From NCBI GenBank assembly GCA_934169745.1, contig CAKPOE010000002.1, forward strand, positions 1-64,000: DNA of 64,000 nucleotides, in the 5' to 3' direction. Each line of letters begins with the position of its first letter. Position 1 is the stretch's first letter. The notes below the pieces were generated by a model. It was not told the DNA's origin, did not search any database, and saw only the letters and a program-made list of their open reading frames with translations. The position numbers and the translations under genes were made by a program. Positions 27,072 through 35,487 of the stretch are shown here, piece by piece. This DNA is from an uncultured Clostridia bacterium (GTDB taxonomy: Bacteria > Bacillota > Clostridia > TANB77 > UBA1234).

Positions 27072-27907
27072 TTGCTACGCTTATAATAGAACAAGTATTG
27101 CTGAGCAATTCCGGAATACTTACCAAACCTTTGAGATGCATATTGGTTAATTTTAGTTATGTTTGTACTATCCACATATAGTTCAGACATAACTTTTTTT
27201 ATCCATGTATCTACAGGAAATGATTCAACTCTACCCATAGAAAACAACAAAATGCAATCTGCAACCTTAGCACCAATTCCTGGTATCTTCATTAACTCTT
27301 TTCTTGCATCCAATGTAGTCATTTTTTCTAAATTTTCGATATTAACTTCTCCATCATTTACTCTTCTTGTTGCCTCAAACACATATTTATCTCTAAATCC
27401 TAAATTAAGTTTTCTCAAATCATCCACAGTCGCCTTTGAAAGCTCCTCTGCCGTAGGAAACAAATAATAACTAGTTTGATTATATGTAATTTCTTTTCCA
27501 TACGTTTTTGAAATATTTTCTATTGTTTTTGAAATTCTAGGTATATTGTTTGCTGCTGATATTATAAAGCTTATAATCATTTCCCAAGGGTCTTGGTGCA
27601 AAATTCTAATTCCGTAACCATATTCTGATGCAATTTTCATATTTTCATCATTCTCACACAAAATCTTTTTTATATCACTATAATTTCTGCCTAAATCAAA
27701 ATAATCTTTACAAATCGTCTCTATATCTCCATTCACTTCGCCTGTGAAAACAACATTATTTCCATCTTTTTTTACATTTATTATGCCTTGTTTTATAACT
27801 CCCGTATAACTTCCATCTATATTTTTTCTCCACCTAAAGCATTGCCCACATTCAAAGATGTGGGCAAGCTCGAAGTCTTGAATATTATTTGCTACGAATT
27901 CCTTCAT
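27068..27907 (-). CDS. ogg: 8-oxoguanine DNA glycosylase / AP lyase (OGG1 type)
   Basis: 279 residues. Removes 8-oxoguanine from DNA and nicks the resulting abasic site. N-terminal OGG domain contains CGQCFRWRK, and the helix-hairpin-helix-GPD module contains IPGIGAKVADCILLFSMG with the expected catalytic Lys after GIGA and the catalytic Asp in PVDTW. This is the eukaryote-like OGG1 form also found in Clostridia. Start ATG 27907 overlaps the tdk stop (ATGA), with AAGGAG 10 bases upstream, showing translational coupling with tdk. Confidence 0.93.
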   Translation of the reverse strand: MKEFVANNIQDFELAHIFECGQCFRWRKNIDGSYTGVIKQGIINVKKDGNNVVFTGEVNGDIETICKDYFDLGRNYSDIKKILCENDENMKIASEYGYGIRILHQDPWEMIISFIISAANNIPRISKTIENISKTYGKEITYNQTSYYLFPTAEELSKATVDDLRKLNLGFRDKYVFEATRRVNDGEVNIENLEKMTTLDARKELMKIPGIGAKVADCILLFSMGRVESFPVDTWIKKVMSELYVDSTNITKINQYASQRFGKYSGIAQQYLFYYKRSN

Positions 27908-28455
27908 ATAATATTCTGCTCCTTCATTTTCATTCTTTTTTTCCAGCAACTTCTACATAGTGGTATGTACTCGTTGTTCCCCACTACGACGTCAGCATCT
28001 TTCTTTCCAAGGAAGAAAGAATAGATTGCATCTTCACCACAATCAGCACACACTGCCGTACACTTTTCAACTCGATCTGCCAAACTTAGAATTTGTGGCA
28101 TAAGCCCAAAAGGCTTACCCTCAGCAGTCATATCCAAGCCAGCAATATGAAACCTTTTTCCATTATCAGCCATGTCTCTGATAATATTCACATCGCCCTC
28201 AAGGAATTGGAACTCATCGATGATGTACACTTCCACATCATATTTCTGAACCTCAGAAATGTCCCTTATGTTTATTGCCTCCGCTTCGCCAAACCTCCTG
28301 CTCTTTATCAGATTGTCTCCAAACCTGTCATCAATCAGAGGTTTAAACGCTGCTAATCTCTTATGAGCTATTGTAGCTCTCTCGTATGCACTAAGTAACG
28401 CTAGCGTTTTTCCACTAAACATCGGTCCTGTATGAACAATTATTTCACCATTCAC
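27904..28455 (-). CDS. tdk: Thymidine kinase
   Basis: 183 residues, type II TK. Phosphorylates thymidine for salvage. P-loop GPMFSGKT near residue 10, Walker B-like VYIIDEFQF, and the zinc-binding lasso region CADCGEDAIYSF with CRSCW at the end (four Cys). The start is a GTG at 28455, chosen because GGAGGG lies 7 bases upstream; an in-frame ATG 39 bases earlier has no such site. Forms a two-gene unit with ogg. Confidence 0.95.
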   Translation of the reverse strand: MNGEIIVHTGPMFSGKTLALLSAYERATIAHKRLAAFKPLIDDRFGDNLIKSRRFGEAEAINIRDISEVQKYDVEVYIIDEFQFLEGDVNIIRDMADNGKRFHIAGLDMTAEGKPFGLMPQILSLADRVEKCTAVCADCGEDAIYSFFLGKKDADVVVGNNEYIPLCRSCWKKRMKMKEQNII

Positions 28456-28669
28456 CTTATTACCCTCCTGCAAATAATAATTTAGAGTCCACATTCATAA
28501 TACACAAACGATATATTTATTTCAAGTAGTATTTTGATTAAATTTTTAAAATAAAATTTTTCATATCCATAATGGTATGTAATATCTTGCATTACAAATT
28601 ATATCTATTGATTTTTATACAATTATAATATAGAATTTGGTTAAAGTAAGGTTAAATTTTGGAGGAGTT

Positions 28670-29316
28670 ATGTCATCTTTTTGGATAAAAATTATTGCTA
28701 CAATAACAATGCTTATCGATCACATAGGATTTGTACTTTTCCCTGAAAATATATTGCTAAGAATTATAGGAAGAGTTTCTATGCCTCTTTTTGCTTTTCA
28801 AATCGCTGTTGGATTTGAAAAAACAAAAAGTAGAGAAAAATATATTTTACGAATGCTTATATTTGCACTAGTATCGCAAATACCTTTTAGTTTAATGTAT
28901 GATACACAAGGAATTACAGCACCATTAAATATGCGGTTTTACCTTTTTAATTTCACTTTTACTTTTGTATTCATTAGAAAATGTAAAGCCACTGTACCGG
29001 AAAAATCATATGTAGCATTCCAGTTTTATTAGAATCATATTTTCTACAATATGATTATCAAATTATAGGCGTTGTTTTGGTTGTACTATTTTTCTACACA
29101 ATGAAAAAAAAGAAAGTTATGGTTTTTTCATACATTGTTGCGATTCTTTTATATATTTCTTATGCTGCAAATAGAAGCTCGGTGGCAATTTTTGAACTTT
29201 TATCAATAGTACCACTGGCTTTCTATAATGGAAAAAAAGGACCTGGTTTAAAATATTTCTTTTACGCTTTTTATCCATTGCATATGCTTGTGCTTTATTT
29301 GCTTACTCTACTTTAG
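28670..29316 (+). pseudogene. TraX family membrane protein, single frameshift
   Basis: Start ATG 28670 with GGAGGAG upstream. The first frame gives the TraX N-terminus (IIATITMLIDHIGFVLFP, then RIIGRVSMPLFAFQIAVGF) and runs to a stop at 29032. From about 29014 the protein continues in another frame (IPVLLESYFLQYDYQIIGVV, later FFYAFYPLHMLVLYLL) to the stop at 29316. Adding one base near 29012-29014 would restore one protein of about 215 residues. TraX in F-plasmids acetylates pilin; chromosomal Firmicute relatives are probable membrane acyltransferases of unknown target. An intact paralogue is at 54613-55356. Confidence 0.85.
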
Positions 29317-29338
29317 TTCGCATTGTTTTTTACATTTA

Positions 29339-29370
29339 TTCACAAAATAGACACAATTGTACTTTATAAT
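29339..29370 (+). promoter_or_regulatory. Promoter and probable autoregulatory box of the two-component operon
   Basis: Direct half-sites TTCACA (29339-29344) and GACACA (29350-29355), 11 bases apart as expected for OmpR-family dimers, overlie the -35 position of a TATAAT box (29365-29370). The natural -35 is poor, consistent with activator dependence. The same arrangement recurs at 31568-31602. Confidence 0.6.
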
Positions 29371-29391
29371 ACTTTCTAGGAGGAGATAAAA

Positions 29392-30063
29392 ATGAATAAT
29401 CAAAAAATTCTTGTTGTTGATGATGAAGAACGTATGAGAAAACTTTTAAAAGACTTTTTATCTGTTAAAGGATATACAATCTTGGAAGCCGAGAATGGTC
29501 AAAAGGCTCTTGATATTTATGATATGAATAGAGATATTAAATTAATACTACTTGATGTAATGATGCCTGTACTCGATGGTTGGGCAACACTTAGAGAACT
29601 TAGAAAGGAATCTAAAGTTCCAGTAATTATGCTCACGGCTCGTGGCGAAGAAAGGGACGAACTATTCGGCTTTGAGCTTGGTGTTGATGAATATATTTCA
29701 AAACCTTTTAGCCCTAAAATACTAGTTGCAAGAGTTGAAGCTCTTTTAAATAGGTCATACCCAGACCAAGAAGAATCTATAGAAGTTGATGGAATTATTA
29801 TTGATAATGTTGCACACCAAGTTACCATCGATGGCAAAAATATTGATTTAAGTATGAAAGAATTTGAACTCTTAAAATATATGATAAGTAACACGAATGT
29901 TGCTTTATCAAGAGAGAAAATATTAAATTCTGTTTGGAATTATGATTATTATGGAGACTCTCGAACAATCGATAGTCATATTAAAAAACTTAGAAAGAAG
30001 CTAGGTAAAAAAGGCTCTCACATTCAAACGGTAAGAGGCCTTGGTTACAAATTTGAAATCTAG
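29392..30063 (+). CDS. OmpR/PhoB-family response regulator
   Basis: 223 residues. Receiver domain 1-120 with acidic pocket DDEE, phosphoacceptor Asp in LILLDVMMP (about residue 53), Thr in MLTARG and Lys in SKPFSP. Winged-helix DNA-binding domain about 130-223 with the recognition region YYGDSRTIDSHIKKLRKKLG. AGGAGGAG precedes the ATG. It is 11 bases from its partner kinase gene. It probably controls its own promoter through the TTCACA-N5-GACACA site. The signal sensed is unknown. Confidence 0.95.
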   Translation: MNNQKILVVDDEERMRKLLKDFLSVKGYTILEAENGQKALDIYDMNRDIKLILLDVMMPVLDGWATLRELRKESKVPVIMLTARGEERDELFGFELGVDEYISKPFSPKILVARVEALLNRSYPDQEESIEVDGIIIDNVAHQVTIDGKNIDLSMKEFELLKYMISNTNVALSREKILNSVWNYDYYGDSRTIDSHIKKLRKKLGKKGSHIQTVRGLGYKFEI

Positions 30064-30074
30064 GGTGATAAAAT

Positions 30075-31553
30075 ATGAAAACGTCTATAAATAAAAAATT
30101 ATTTTATACATTTGCTTGCTTAATTGTATTTATAATTTGTTTTATCTGGATATTAAATACACTTATTCTAGACAAATATTACATTTCTGAAAAGAAAGTT
30201 TCACTTACATCGATATATAATTCTATAAACGCATACTACTCTAGTTTGGATAGTTCTAAAGAAGCTTTGGAAAGCGAACTTGAAAAATTAGATATAATAC
30301 AAAACGTAGACATTGTTATACGAAACGGTTCAGACATAACAATATATACAACATCAAAAGACTTTTCAAGAAACAAAATGTATTTACTTGGAAATAAGAG
30401 CTTAATTGAGTTCAATGATAAAAGACTTAACGAACTTGCCAAAAGTGGAAAAAATTATGATGTAAATATCATTTCAGATTCCAATGTTGGAACTGAATTT
30501 ATCAATTTGTTTGGTAAATTAGATAATGGTTTTTTAATTTTTATTAGAACACCAGTTGAATCAATTACAGAAAGTGTAAAAATATCAAACAAATTTCTTA
30601 TTTTTATAGGAATTATTTCAATACTCATAAGTAGTGTTGCTGTTTTATTGATTTCAAAGCACTTTACAAAACCTTTAACAGAACTTAATTCAATTGCTCA
30701 AGATATGGCAAATCTTGATTTTTCAAAAAAATATAGAATAACGACTCACGATGAAATTGGTAATTTGGGAGCAAGTATTAATTGTTTATCTGATAGCCTT
30801 GAAAAAACTATAAAAGATTTAAAAGCAGCTAATATGGAACTTGAAAAAGACATTGAGGAAACTTCTAAAATAAGTGAAATGAGAAGCAAATTTGTTTCTG
30901 ATGTATCACATGAACTAAAAACGCCTATTGCTCTAATTCAAGGATATGCCGAAGGACTTCTTGATAATGTGGTTTCAAGCGATGAGGACAGAAAGTATTA
31001 CGCAAGCGTTATTTTGGATGAAGCAAACAAAATGAGCGAACTTACAAAAGACTTGCTTGATTTGTCAAAACTTGAATATGGTCAAAATCAATTACAAATA
31101 GAAAGTTTTGACATAGTAGAAATGATTAAAAATTTCTTGAAGAAAAACGAAGTACTGTTCTCTGAAAAAGACATTGTACCAGTATTTGAATGTGATAAAA
31201 AAATAATGGTTAAAGGTGATGTCTTTAGAATAGAACAAGTGCTAACCAACTACATAACAAATGCATTGAAGAACGTCGATGAAAACAAAGAGATAAAATT
31301 CTCAATCAATGAAAACGAAAATACTGTTAGGGTATCTGTATTCAATAGTGGAACACAAATTAGTGATGAAGATAAACTACGTATTTGGAATAGATTTTAC
31401 AAAGTTGACTCTTCAAGGAACCGTGCAAACGGCGGTACAGGTCTTGGTCTTTCCGTGGTAAAAGCTATAATTGCACAACATCACACAACTTGTGGCGTTA
31501 ATAATGTCGACAATGGTGTTGAATTCTATTTTGAATTAGAAAAAGAATGTTAA
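30075..31553 (+). CDS. Sensor histidine kinase
   Basis: 492 residues. TM1 about 9-30, extracellular sensor domain about 31-175 (no recognised fold), TM2 about 176-196, HAMP domain with KHFTKPLTELNSIAQDMA, coiled coil, HisKA with FVSDVSHELKTPIALIQGYA (phospho-accepting His), and HATPase_c with N box near NYITNALKNV and G boxes GGTGLGLSVVK. Membrane-bound partner of the upstream response regulator. AGGGTG lies before the ATG. Confidence 0.95.
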   Translation: MKTSINKKLFYTFACLIVFIICFIWILNTLILDKYYISEKKVSLTSIYNSINAYYSSLDSSKEALESELEKLDIIQNVDIVIRNGSDITIYTTSKDFSRNKMYLLGNKSLIEFNDKRLNELAKSGKNYDVNIISDSNVGTEFINLFGKLDNGFLIFIRTPVESITESVKISNKFLIFIGIISILISSVAVLLISKHFTKPLTELNSIAQDMANLDFSKKYRITTHDEIGNLGASINCLSDSLEKTIKDLKAANMELEKDIEETSKISEMRSKFVSDVSHELKTPIALIQGYAEGLLDNVVSSDEDRKYYASVILDEANKMSELTKDLLDLSKLEYGQNQLQIESFDIVEMIKNFLKKNEVLFSEKDIVPVFECDKKIMVKGDVFRIEQVLTNYITNALKNVDENKEIKFSINENENTVRVSVFNSGTQISDEDKLRIWNRFYKVDSSRNRANGGTGLGLSVVKAIIAQHHTTCGVNNVDNGVEFYFELEKEC

Positions 31554-31567
31554 TTATTTACGTTTTA

Positions 31568-31602
31568 TTCACACAAAAGACACATAAGTAAAGTATTATA
31601 AT
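31568..31602 (+). promoter_or_regulatory. Second response-regulator-type promoter
   Basis: TTCACA (31568-31573) and GACACA (31579-31584), again 11 bases apart, precede TATAAT (31597-31602). The sequence closely matches the promoter at 29339-29370, but no protein gene follows on this strand; it points to the small RNA candidate at 31609-31680. Confidence 0.55.
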
Positions 31603-31608
31603 ATTGGT

Positions 31609-31680
31609 AGTTCTAAAAAAGCGTTAACAACTTTTTGATTTAGGTTCCCCCTTTACAAAATATTTGCTAACGCTTTTTTA
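31609..31680 (+). ncRNA. Candidate small RNA with exposed C-rich loop
   Basis: A transcript from the promoter at 31568-31602 would start near 31609 and end in the hairpin GCGTTA (31621-31626) / TAACGC (31667-31672) followed by TTTTTTT. An inner TTTTG/CAAAA helix leaves TTCCCCCTTTA in a loop. C-rich loops in Gram-positive small RNAs pair with ribosome binding sites. The alternative is a plain bidirectional terminator between the kinase and trxA genes, which it probably also is. Confidence 0.5.
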
Positions 31681-31684
31681 TTTT

Positions 31685-32005
31685 TTATTTTAATTCTTCA
31701 ATTATCTTACTAAGTTCAGCTTCCTCTAGTAAGCCAACTTGTCTTTCAACTTCGATGCCATCTTTAAAAAAGACTAAGGTAGGAACAGATTCAACTCCAT
31801 ACCTTATCGCAGAATCTTGATTCTCGTCAACATTAACTTTATAAAACTCTGCACTATCACTATACTTTTCAGACACCTCTGCAAGTATAGGTGCAAGCAT
31901 TTGACAAGGCATACACCAAGTTGCAAAAAAATCAACAACAACTAACTTTTCACTGTTCTTTAAAACCTCCTCATTTATTTGATTATTTTCTATATGATGT
32001 ACCAT
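31685..32005 (-). CDS. trxA: Thioredoxin
   Basis: 106 residues, typical cytosolic thioredoxin. Active site WCMPC (the usual residue is Gly at the Met position) in DFFATWCMPCQMLAP; cis-Pro in ESVPTLVFF and the GLLEEAEL end helix are present. Reduces protein disulfides. The ATG at 32005 is set by GGAGG 8 bases upstream; an earlier ATG 33 bases before lacks a site. Converges on the two-component operon. Confidence 0.94.
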   Translation of the reverse strand: MVHHIENNQINEEVLKNSEKLVVVDFFATWCMPCQMLAPILAEVSEKYSDSAEFYKVNVDENQDSAIRYGVESVPTLVFFKDGIEVERQVGLLEEAELSKIIEELK

Positions 32006-32114
32006 AATAATTCCTCCTTCTATTAGTTTCTCTAACAAGCTGATTTTAATACATTTTAATAATTATTTCAACAGGAAAAAAGAAAATCTTTCACACAAGA
32101 AAACTGAAAATCCT

Positions 32115-33342
32115 CTATTTTATTCGTACTCTGTACTCTTCTAACCAAATATTTATTTCTATCAAGTATATAATTGTCCCCTGCTCCAGTTCGTACAGCA
32201 ACTTAATCGCCTCTTCTCTATCTACAATATCCAAAATCGGCGAATCTATATACAAAAGTATATCGCGTAGCACTTCTCTATTTTTTTCATTATTTAAAGT
32301 GTAATTGCATTTAGGCAGCAATATATCATAGCCATAACGATTTGAAATTTTATCTACACTGCTAAAATCTATCATTTCATTTTTCTTTTTGTTTTGAAAA
32401 TTATAAAACTCATCCATATCTATCTTCAGTTTCTTTGATATCATTTTCTTTCTATGTTCAAATTTGTCTTTCCATTCTATCGTCTTTAATTCCTTCACGT
32501 TAAATTTTTCATCAACTTTTTCACACTCTTTTATTAACATTACATCTGCACCAAGTTGACTTGGTGTGTCTTTTATTTTGACTATATTTCTAAGTTCATT
32601 TTCTGTGAGTTCTACATTTTCATTTACCAATTTAATGACAGGAGTTTTTATTTCTTGCATTTTCATGCCATTATACTTTTCAATTTGCATTCCATTTTCA
32701 TCATATGTTAAATACTCTCCGTGCTTTCAATTCATATACATCTCTAAAAAATATTTTCTTTTCTAATTCAATAACCCCATTTAAAAGCATGTTTGCAATT
32801 CCATAGTTTGTAATGCATGCCTGCATTTCCGGGAATTCCAATATAGATTTAACTTCAGATGCAAAAACTAGATTATCGCCTATTTGTGCATAATATAATG
32901 GCTTTATTCCTAGAGAATCTCTAGCTATATACAATTTTTTGGCTTTTCTATTCCATATTGCAAAAGAAAAGACGCCTTCTAATTTTTCAATGAATTTTTC
33001 ACCAAGTTCACTATACAAATTTAATATAATTTCTTCGTCTTCATTTAGAGATGTGTCCACACCTGATGATTTAAGAAAAGCTACCAACTCCTCTTGATTA
33101 AATAATTTTCCATCAAACACTATAACATATTCATCTTCGCCTTTTTCTAATGTCATTGCTTTTTTCTTTAACTCGATTTTCTGTATTTGCTTACTCCTAT
33201 ACCCGATATGAGTGTATCTATCATCATAATATGCCTCTATATCCGTACCCCTTCTTATTAATTTATCAGTCATTCTTTTCAAAACCAGCTCCGTATTTTC
33301 TCGCCTATATGTATAATTTATGAAACCTGCAAATCCAGCCAT
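32115..33342 (-). pseudogene. Degenerate asparagine-synthetase-like protein (frameshifted)
   Basis: Frame 1 (33342-32701) encodes an AsnB/GlxB-type class II glutaminase domain: RRGTDIEAYYDD, VIVFDGKLFNQEEL, EGVFSFAIWNRKAKKLYIARD, LGIKPLYYA. Residue 2 is Ala (GCT), where class II amidotransferases need a catalytic Cys. Near 32730 one extra base shifts the frame; removing one A from AAA continues ELKHGEYLTYDENGMQ into frame 2 (ending 32115), whose C-terminus (SPILDIVDREEAIKLL, YLIEINIWLEEYRV) matches the AsnB tail. The restored protein is about 408 residues, far below the usual 500-630, and no SGGxDS ATP-binding loop is present. No catalytic activity is expected. Confidence 0.8.
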
Positions 33343-33388
33343 CTCCTCATACTCCCTTCAATTGTATTTTATGCTTTGAGTAGCATTT

Positions 33389-33416
33389 TTGACACAAGGC
33401 GCATAGTATATATCAA
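33389..33416 (+). promoter_or_regulatory. Possible promoter of the Cys-rich 149-residue protein gene
   Basis: A perfect TTGACA (33389-33394) precedes only a weak TATCAA at 16 bases. Overlapping it, CATAGTATA (33402-33410) fits the CATAnnnTA box of mother-cell sporulation sigmas (SigE/SigK). Which is used cannot be decided. Confidence 0.35.
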
Positions 33417-33454
33417 AGCTGAATGCTTTAGTTTAAGAAAGAAGGAATGATTTT

Positions 33455-33904
33455 ATGGATAATGATTACGGTTGTGCTCCAAAAGATGTTAGTGTAGATG
33501 GAATTTTCGCTACTGGAAAGCAATTTGACCTTGAAATAATTCTCCCAGAAGATAACAGAGAAGTAATTTATGGTGTCGTAAGAGATTGCCACGGTAGACC
33601 AATTGAGGATGCTGTAGTAAAATTAGTAGAAATAATCAAAATGAATGGTAAGGAATTTAGAGCTCCTATATCTCACACTTTTACAGATAAAGAAGGAGAC
33701 TTTACATTTGGTCCATTATGCCCAGACAGAAAATATGAAATAATTATTTGGGCAAATGCTGTAAAGCATAAAAAAATGTGTGTACGCCCAGAAAAAGACT
33801 TTGACTGTTTAAGAGGAGTTATAATGCCAAAATGCGATCTTCCATGTGAAAAACCACATCAAGAATGTGAATGCAAAGAAGATAAAAATCCATGTGACAG
33901 ATAA
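33455..33904 (+). CDS. Carboxypeptidase-regulatory-like domain protein, possible spore protein
   Basis: 149 residues, no signal peptide. Residues about 32-120 form a beta-sandwich of the carboxypeptidase regulatory-like type (VIYGVVRDCHGRPIEDAVVKL, then FTDKEGDFTFGPLCPDRKY). The tail is Cys-rich (CDLPCEKPHQECECK), giving nine Cys in all. GAAGGA precedes the ATG. A cytosolic Cys-rich protein with this domain and a CATAnnnTA-type promoter would fit a spore coat or outer-layer role; that is inference. Terminator at 33924-33955 follows. Confidence 0.7.
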   Translation: MDNDYGCAPKDVSVDGIFATGKQFDLEIILPEDNREVIYGVVRDCHGRPIEDAVVKLVEIIKMNGKEFRAPISHTFTDKEGDFTFGPLCPDRKYEIIIWANAVKHKKMCVRPEKDFDCLRGVIMPKCDLPCEKPHQECECKEDKNPCDR

Positions 33905-33923
33905 CTAATTATTTAACAAAATT

Positions 33924-33955
33924 CGCACGTTCTCTTGACAAGAACGTGCGTTTTT
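33924..33955 (+). terminator. Terminator after the Cys-rich protein gene
   Basis: CGCACGTTCT pairs perfectly with AGAACGTGCG around a 7-base loop, followed by TTTTTATT. Confidence 0.9.
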
Positions 33956-33987
33956 ATTATTATTTTTATGATGAGGTTGTTCGGATG

Positions 33988-34074
33988 TAAAGAAAAATCA
34001 CTCTAACCTTTTGCACGGTTGAGTGATTTCCACCAAAATCGGGCAAGTTACATTGTGACTAACACATCATCCTT
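33988..34074 (-). ncRNA. Candidate minus-strand small RNA upstream of murI
   Basis: No minus-strand gene lies here, yet there is a promoter-like pair (34107-34081) and, about 50 bases on, a strong intrinsic terminator: AATCACTCAACC pairs with GGTTAGAGTGATT (one bulge) and is followed by TTTTCTTT. The predicted RNA is about 87 bases. No open frame of note is present in it. Confidence 0.4.
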
Positions 34075-34080
34075 AATTCA

Positions 34081-34107
34081 ATTATACTATAATAGAAAAA
34101 AAGTCAA
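34081..34107 (-). promoter_or_regulatory. Promoter-like pair for the minus-strand RNA
   Basis: Minus strand TTGACT (34107-34102) and TATAAT (34086-34081) with a short 15-base spacer. Box quality is high, spacing is suboptimal. Confidence 0.4.
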
Positions 34108-34168
34108 TATTTCATTATTCGCTTTTTTTATCAAATTAATTCACATATACTATTACAGAGGTGATAAA

Positions 34169-34948
34169 ATGGACGAAAGACCAATAGGTATTTTTGATTC
34201 AGGTGTTGGCGGACTTACAGTATTAAATGAGTATTTAAGTGTTTTACCAAATGAAAATTATATATATTTTGGTGATACTGCAAGATTACCATATGGCTCT
34301 AAATCAGAACAAACCATTATTGAATACTCAAAACAAATAGCTGATTTTCTAATTAGTAAAGATGTAAAAATGATTGTAATTGCTTGTGGAACAGCCAGTG
34401 CAATTGCTTATAATACGTTAAAAAATTTTTACAATATTCCCATCTTGGACATTATAACACCCACAGCTCAAAAATTGTCTGCAAATTCTATAGGTGTAAT
34501 AGCAACCAAAGCCACAATAAGAAATGGTGCTTGGGAAAAAGAAATCACGAAATTCTCACCAAACTCCCAAATTACATCTATTGCCTGTCCTCTTTTTGTT
34601 CCAATTATTGAAGAAGGACTTGCAAACTCTAAAATAGCAGACTTGGCAATAGCTGAATATCTTTCAAAATTTAAAAACATTGATGCATTGATACTTGGAT
34701 GTACTCATTATCCTATCTTGAAAGATAAAATCGAAGATACCATTGGCAAAAACGTGGAAATAATAAATCCTGGTACATATTCTGCTGAATACGCAAAAAA
34801 ATTTCTTGAAGATACTAATTCGTTAAATACTTCAAATACTTCTGGAAAAATAGATTTTTATTCTAGTGATGACACTGTTTATTTTAAAGATGTAGCGTGC
34901 ACATTCTTTCCTATGCATAATCATGAAGTAAAAAGAGTAAATTTTTGA
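34169..34948 (+). CDS. murI: Glutamate racemase
   Basis: 259 residues. Makes D-glutamate for peptidoglycan. Motifs: IGIFDSGVGGLTVL (catalytic Asp region), YFGDTARLPYGSKS, the first catalytic Cys in IACGTASA (Asn is more common than Gly after Cys) and the second in LGCTHYP. The ATG at 34169 is chosen because AGAGGTG lies 6 bases upstream and the family starts at this point; the open frame extends further upstream without a site. Confidence 0.95.
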   Translation: MDERPIGIFDSGVGGLTVLNEYLSVLPNENYIYFGDTARLPYGSKSEQTIIEYSKQIADFLISKDVKMIVIACGTASAIAYNTLKNFYNIPILDIITPTAQKLSANSIGVIATKATIRNGAWEKEITKFSPNSQITSIACPLFVPIIEEGLANSKIADLAIAEYLSKFKNIDALILGCTHYPILKDKIEDTIGKNVEIINPGTYSAEYAKKFLEDTNSLNTSNTSGKIDFYSSDDTVYFKDVACTFFPMHNHEVKRVNF

Positions 34949-35009
34949 GTTGCATTTTACAAAGTTTATATATATACTAAATTTGATAAACTTATTTGGA
35001 GGAATGAAT

Positions 35010-35438
35010 ATGAAAAATGAAAACGGTGTAACACTTGCTACTGTAATTGTAACTATAATTGTAATTTTACTTATCGCTTCAACAAGTATAATTGTTGGAA
35101 ACAGACTTATTATAGATGCAAAAGAACAAAAAGCTGCAGAAAATTATGAAGCCGTTGTAGCCGCTGTTGGAAGAGAAGTTGCTAAAATAAATACCGCAGG
35201 GGTTATAACTCCAGGAATTTACACATACATTGGCGTTCCTAATCCAATTATAGGAAAAGACCCGACTTCAGGAGATGCAATACTCACTGGCGATGATTGG
35301 TATTTGTTAGATGCAAGTTCATTGGAAAGTTTAGGAATAAAAGATTCTAAAAATACGTATTTAGTTAATTACAAACTAAACGTAGTTATTGATATCGATA
35401 GAACAGAAGATTTAGTTACTGAGGTATCTAAATATTAA
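35010..35438 (+). CDS. Prepilin-like protein
   Basis: 142 residues. MKNENG-VTLATVIVTIIVILL gives a prepilin-type leader with Thr, not Glu, at mature position 5; the hydrophobic helix runs to about residue 27. The remainder is a small domain with TPGIYTYIGVPNP, DDWYLLDASSLESLGI and the shared strand motif NTYLVNYKLNVVIDI. The DASSLESLGI-YLVNY order is close to that of pseudopilin-like proteins elsewhere in the window. TTGGAGG lies 10 bases before the ATG. It follows murI by 61 bases and may be co-transcribed. Confidence 0.78.
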   Translation: MKNENGVTLATVIVTIIVILLIASTSIIVGNRLIIDAKEQKAAENYEAVVAAVGREVAKINTAGVITPGIYTYIGVPNPIIGKDPTSGDAILTGDDWYLLDASSLESLGIKDSKNTYLVNYKLNVVIDIDRTEDLVTEVSKY

Positions 35439-35449
35439 GACAAAATAGT

Positions 35450-35473
35450 AGAGCCAGTCTTTCGACTGGCTCT
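35450..35473. terminator. Bidirectional terminator between prepilin-like gene and rpsR
   Basis: AGAGCCAGTC and GACTGGCTCT form a perfect 10-bp stem with loop TTTC, between two converging genes. T runs are weak on both sides. Confidence 0.65.
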
Positions 35474-35487
35474 ATATTCGTTCATAA

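Noticed and set aside
34169..34948. Gly for Asn after the first catalytic Cys of MurI as a sign of inactivity
   Set aside because: Both catalytic Cys residues and other motifs are present, and variation at this position seems tolerated.
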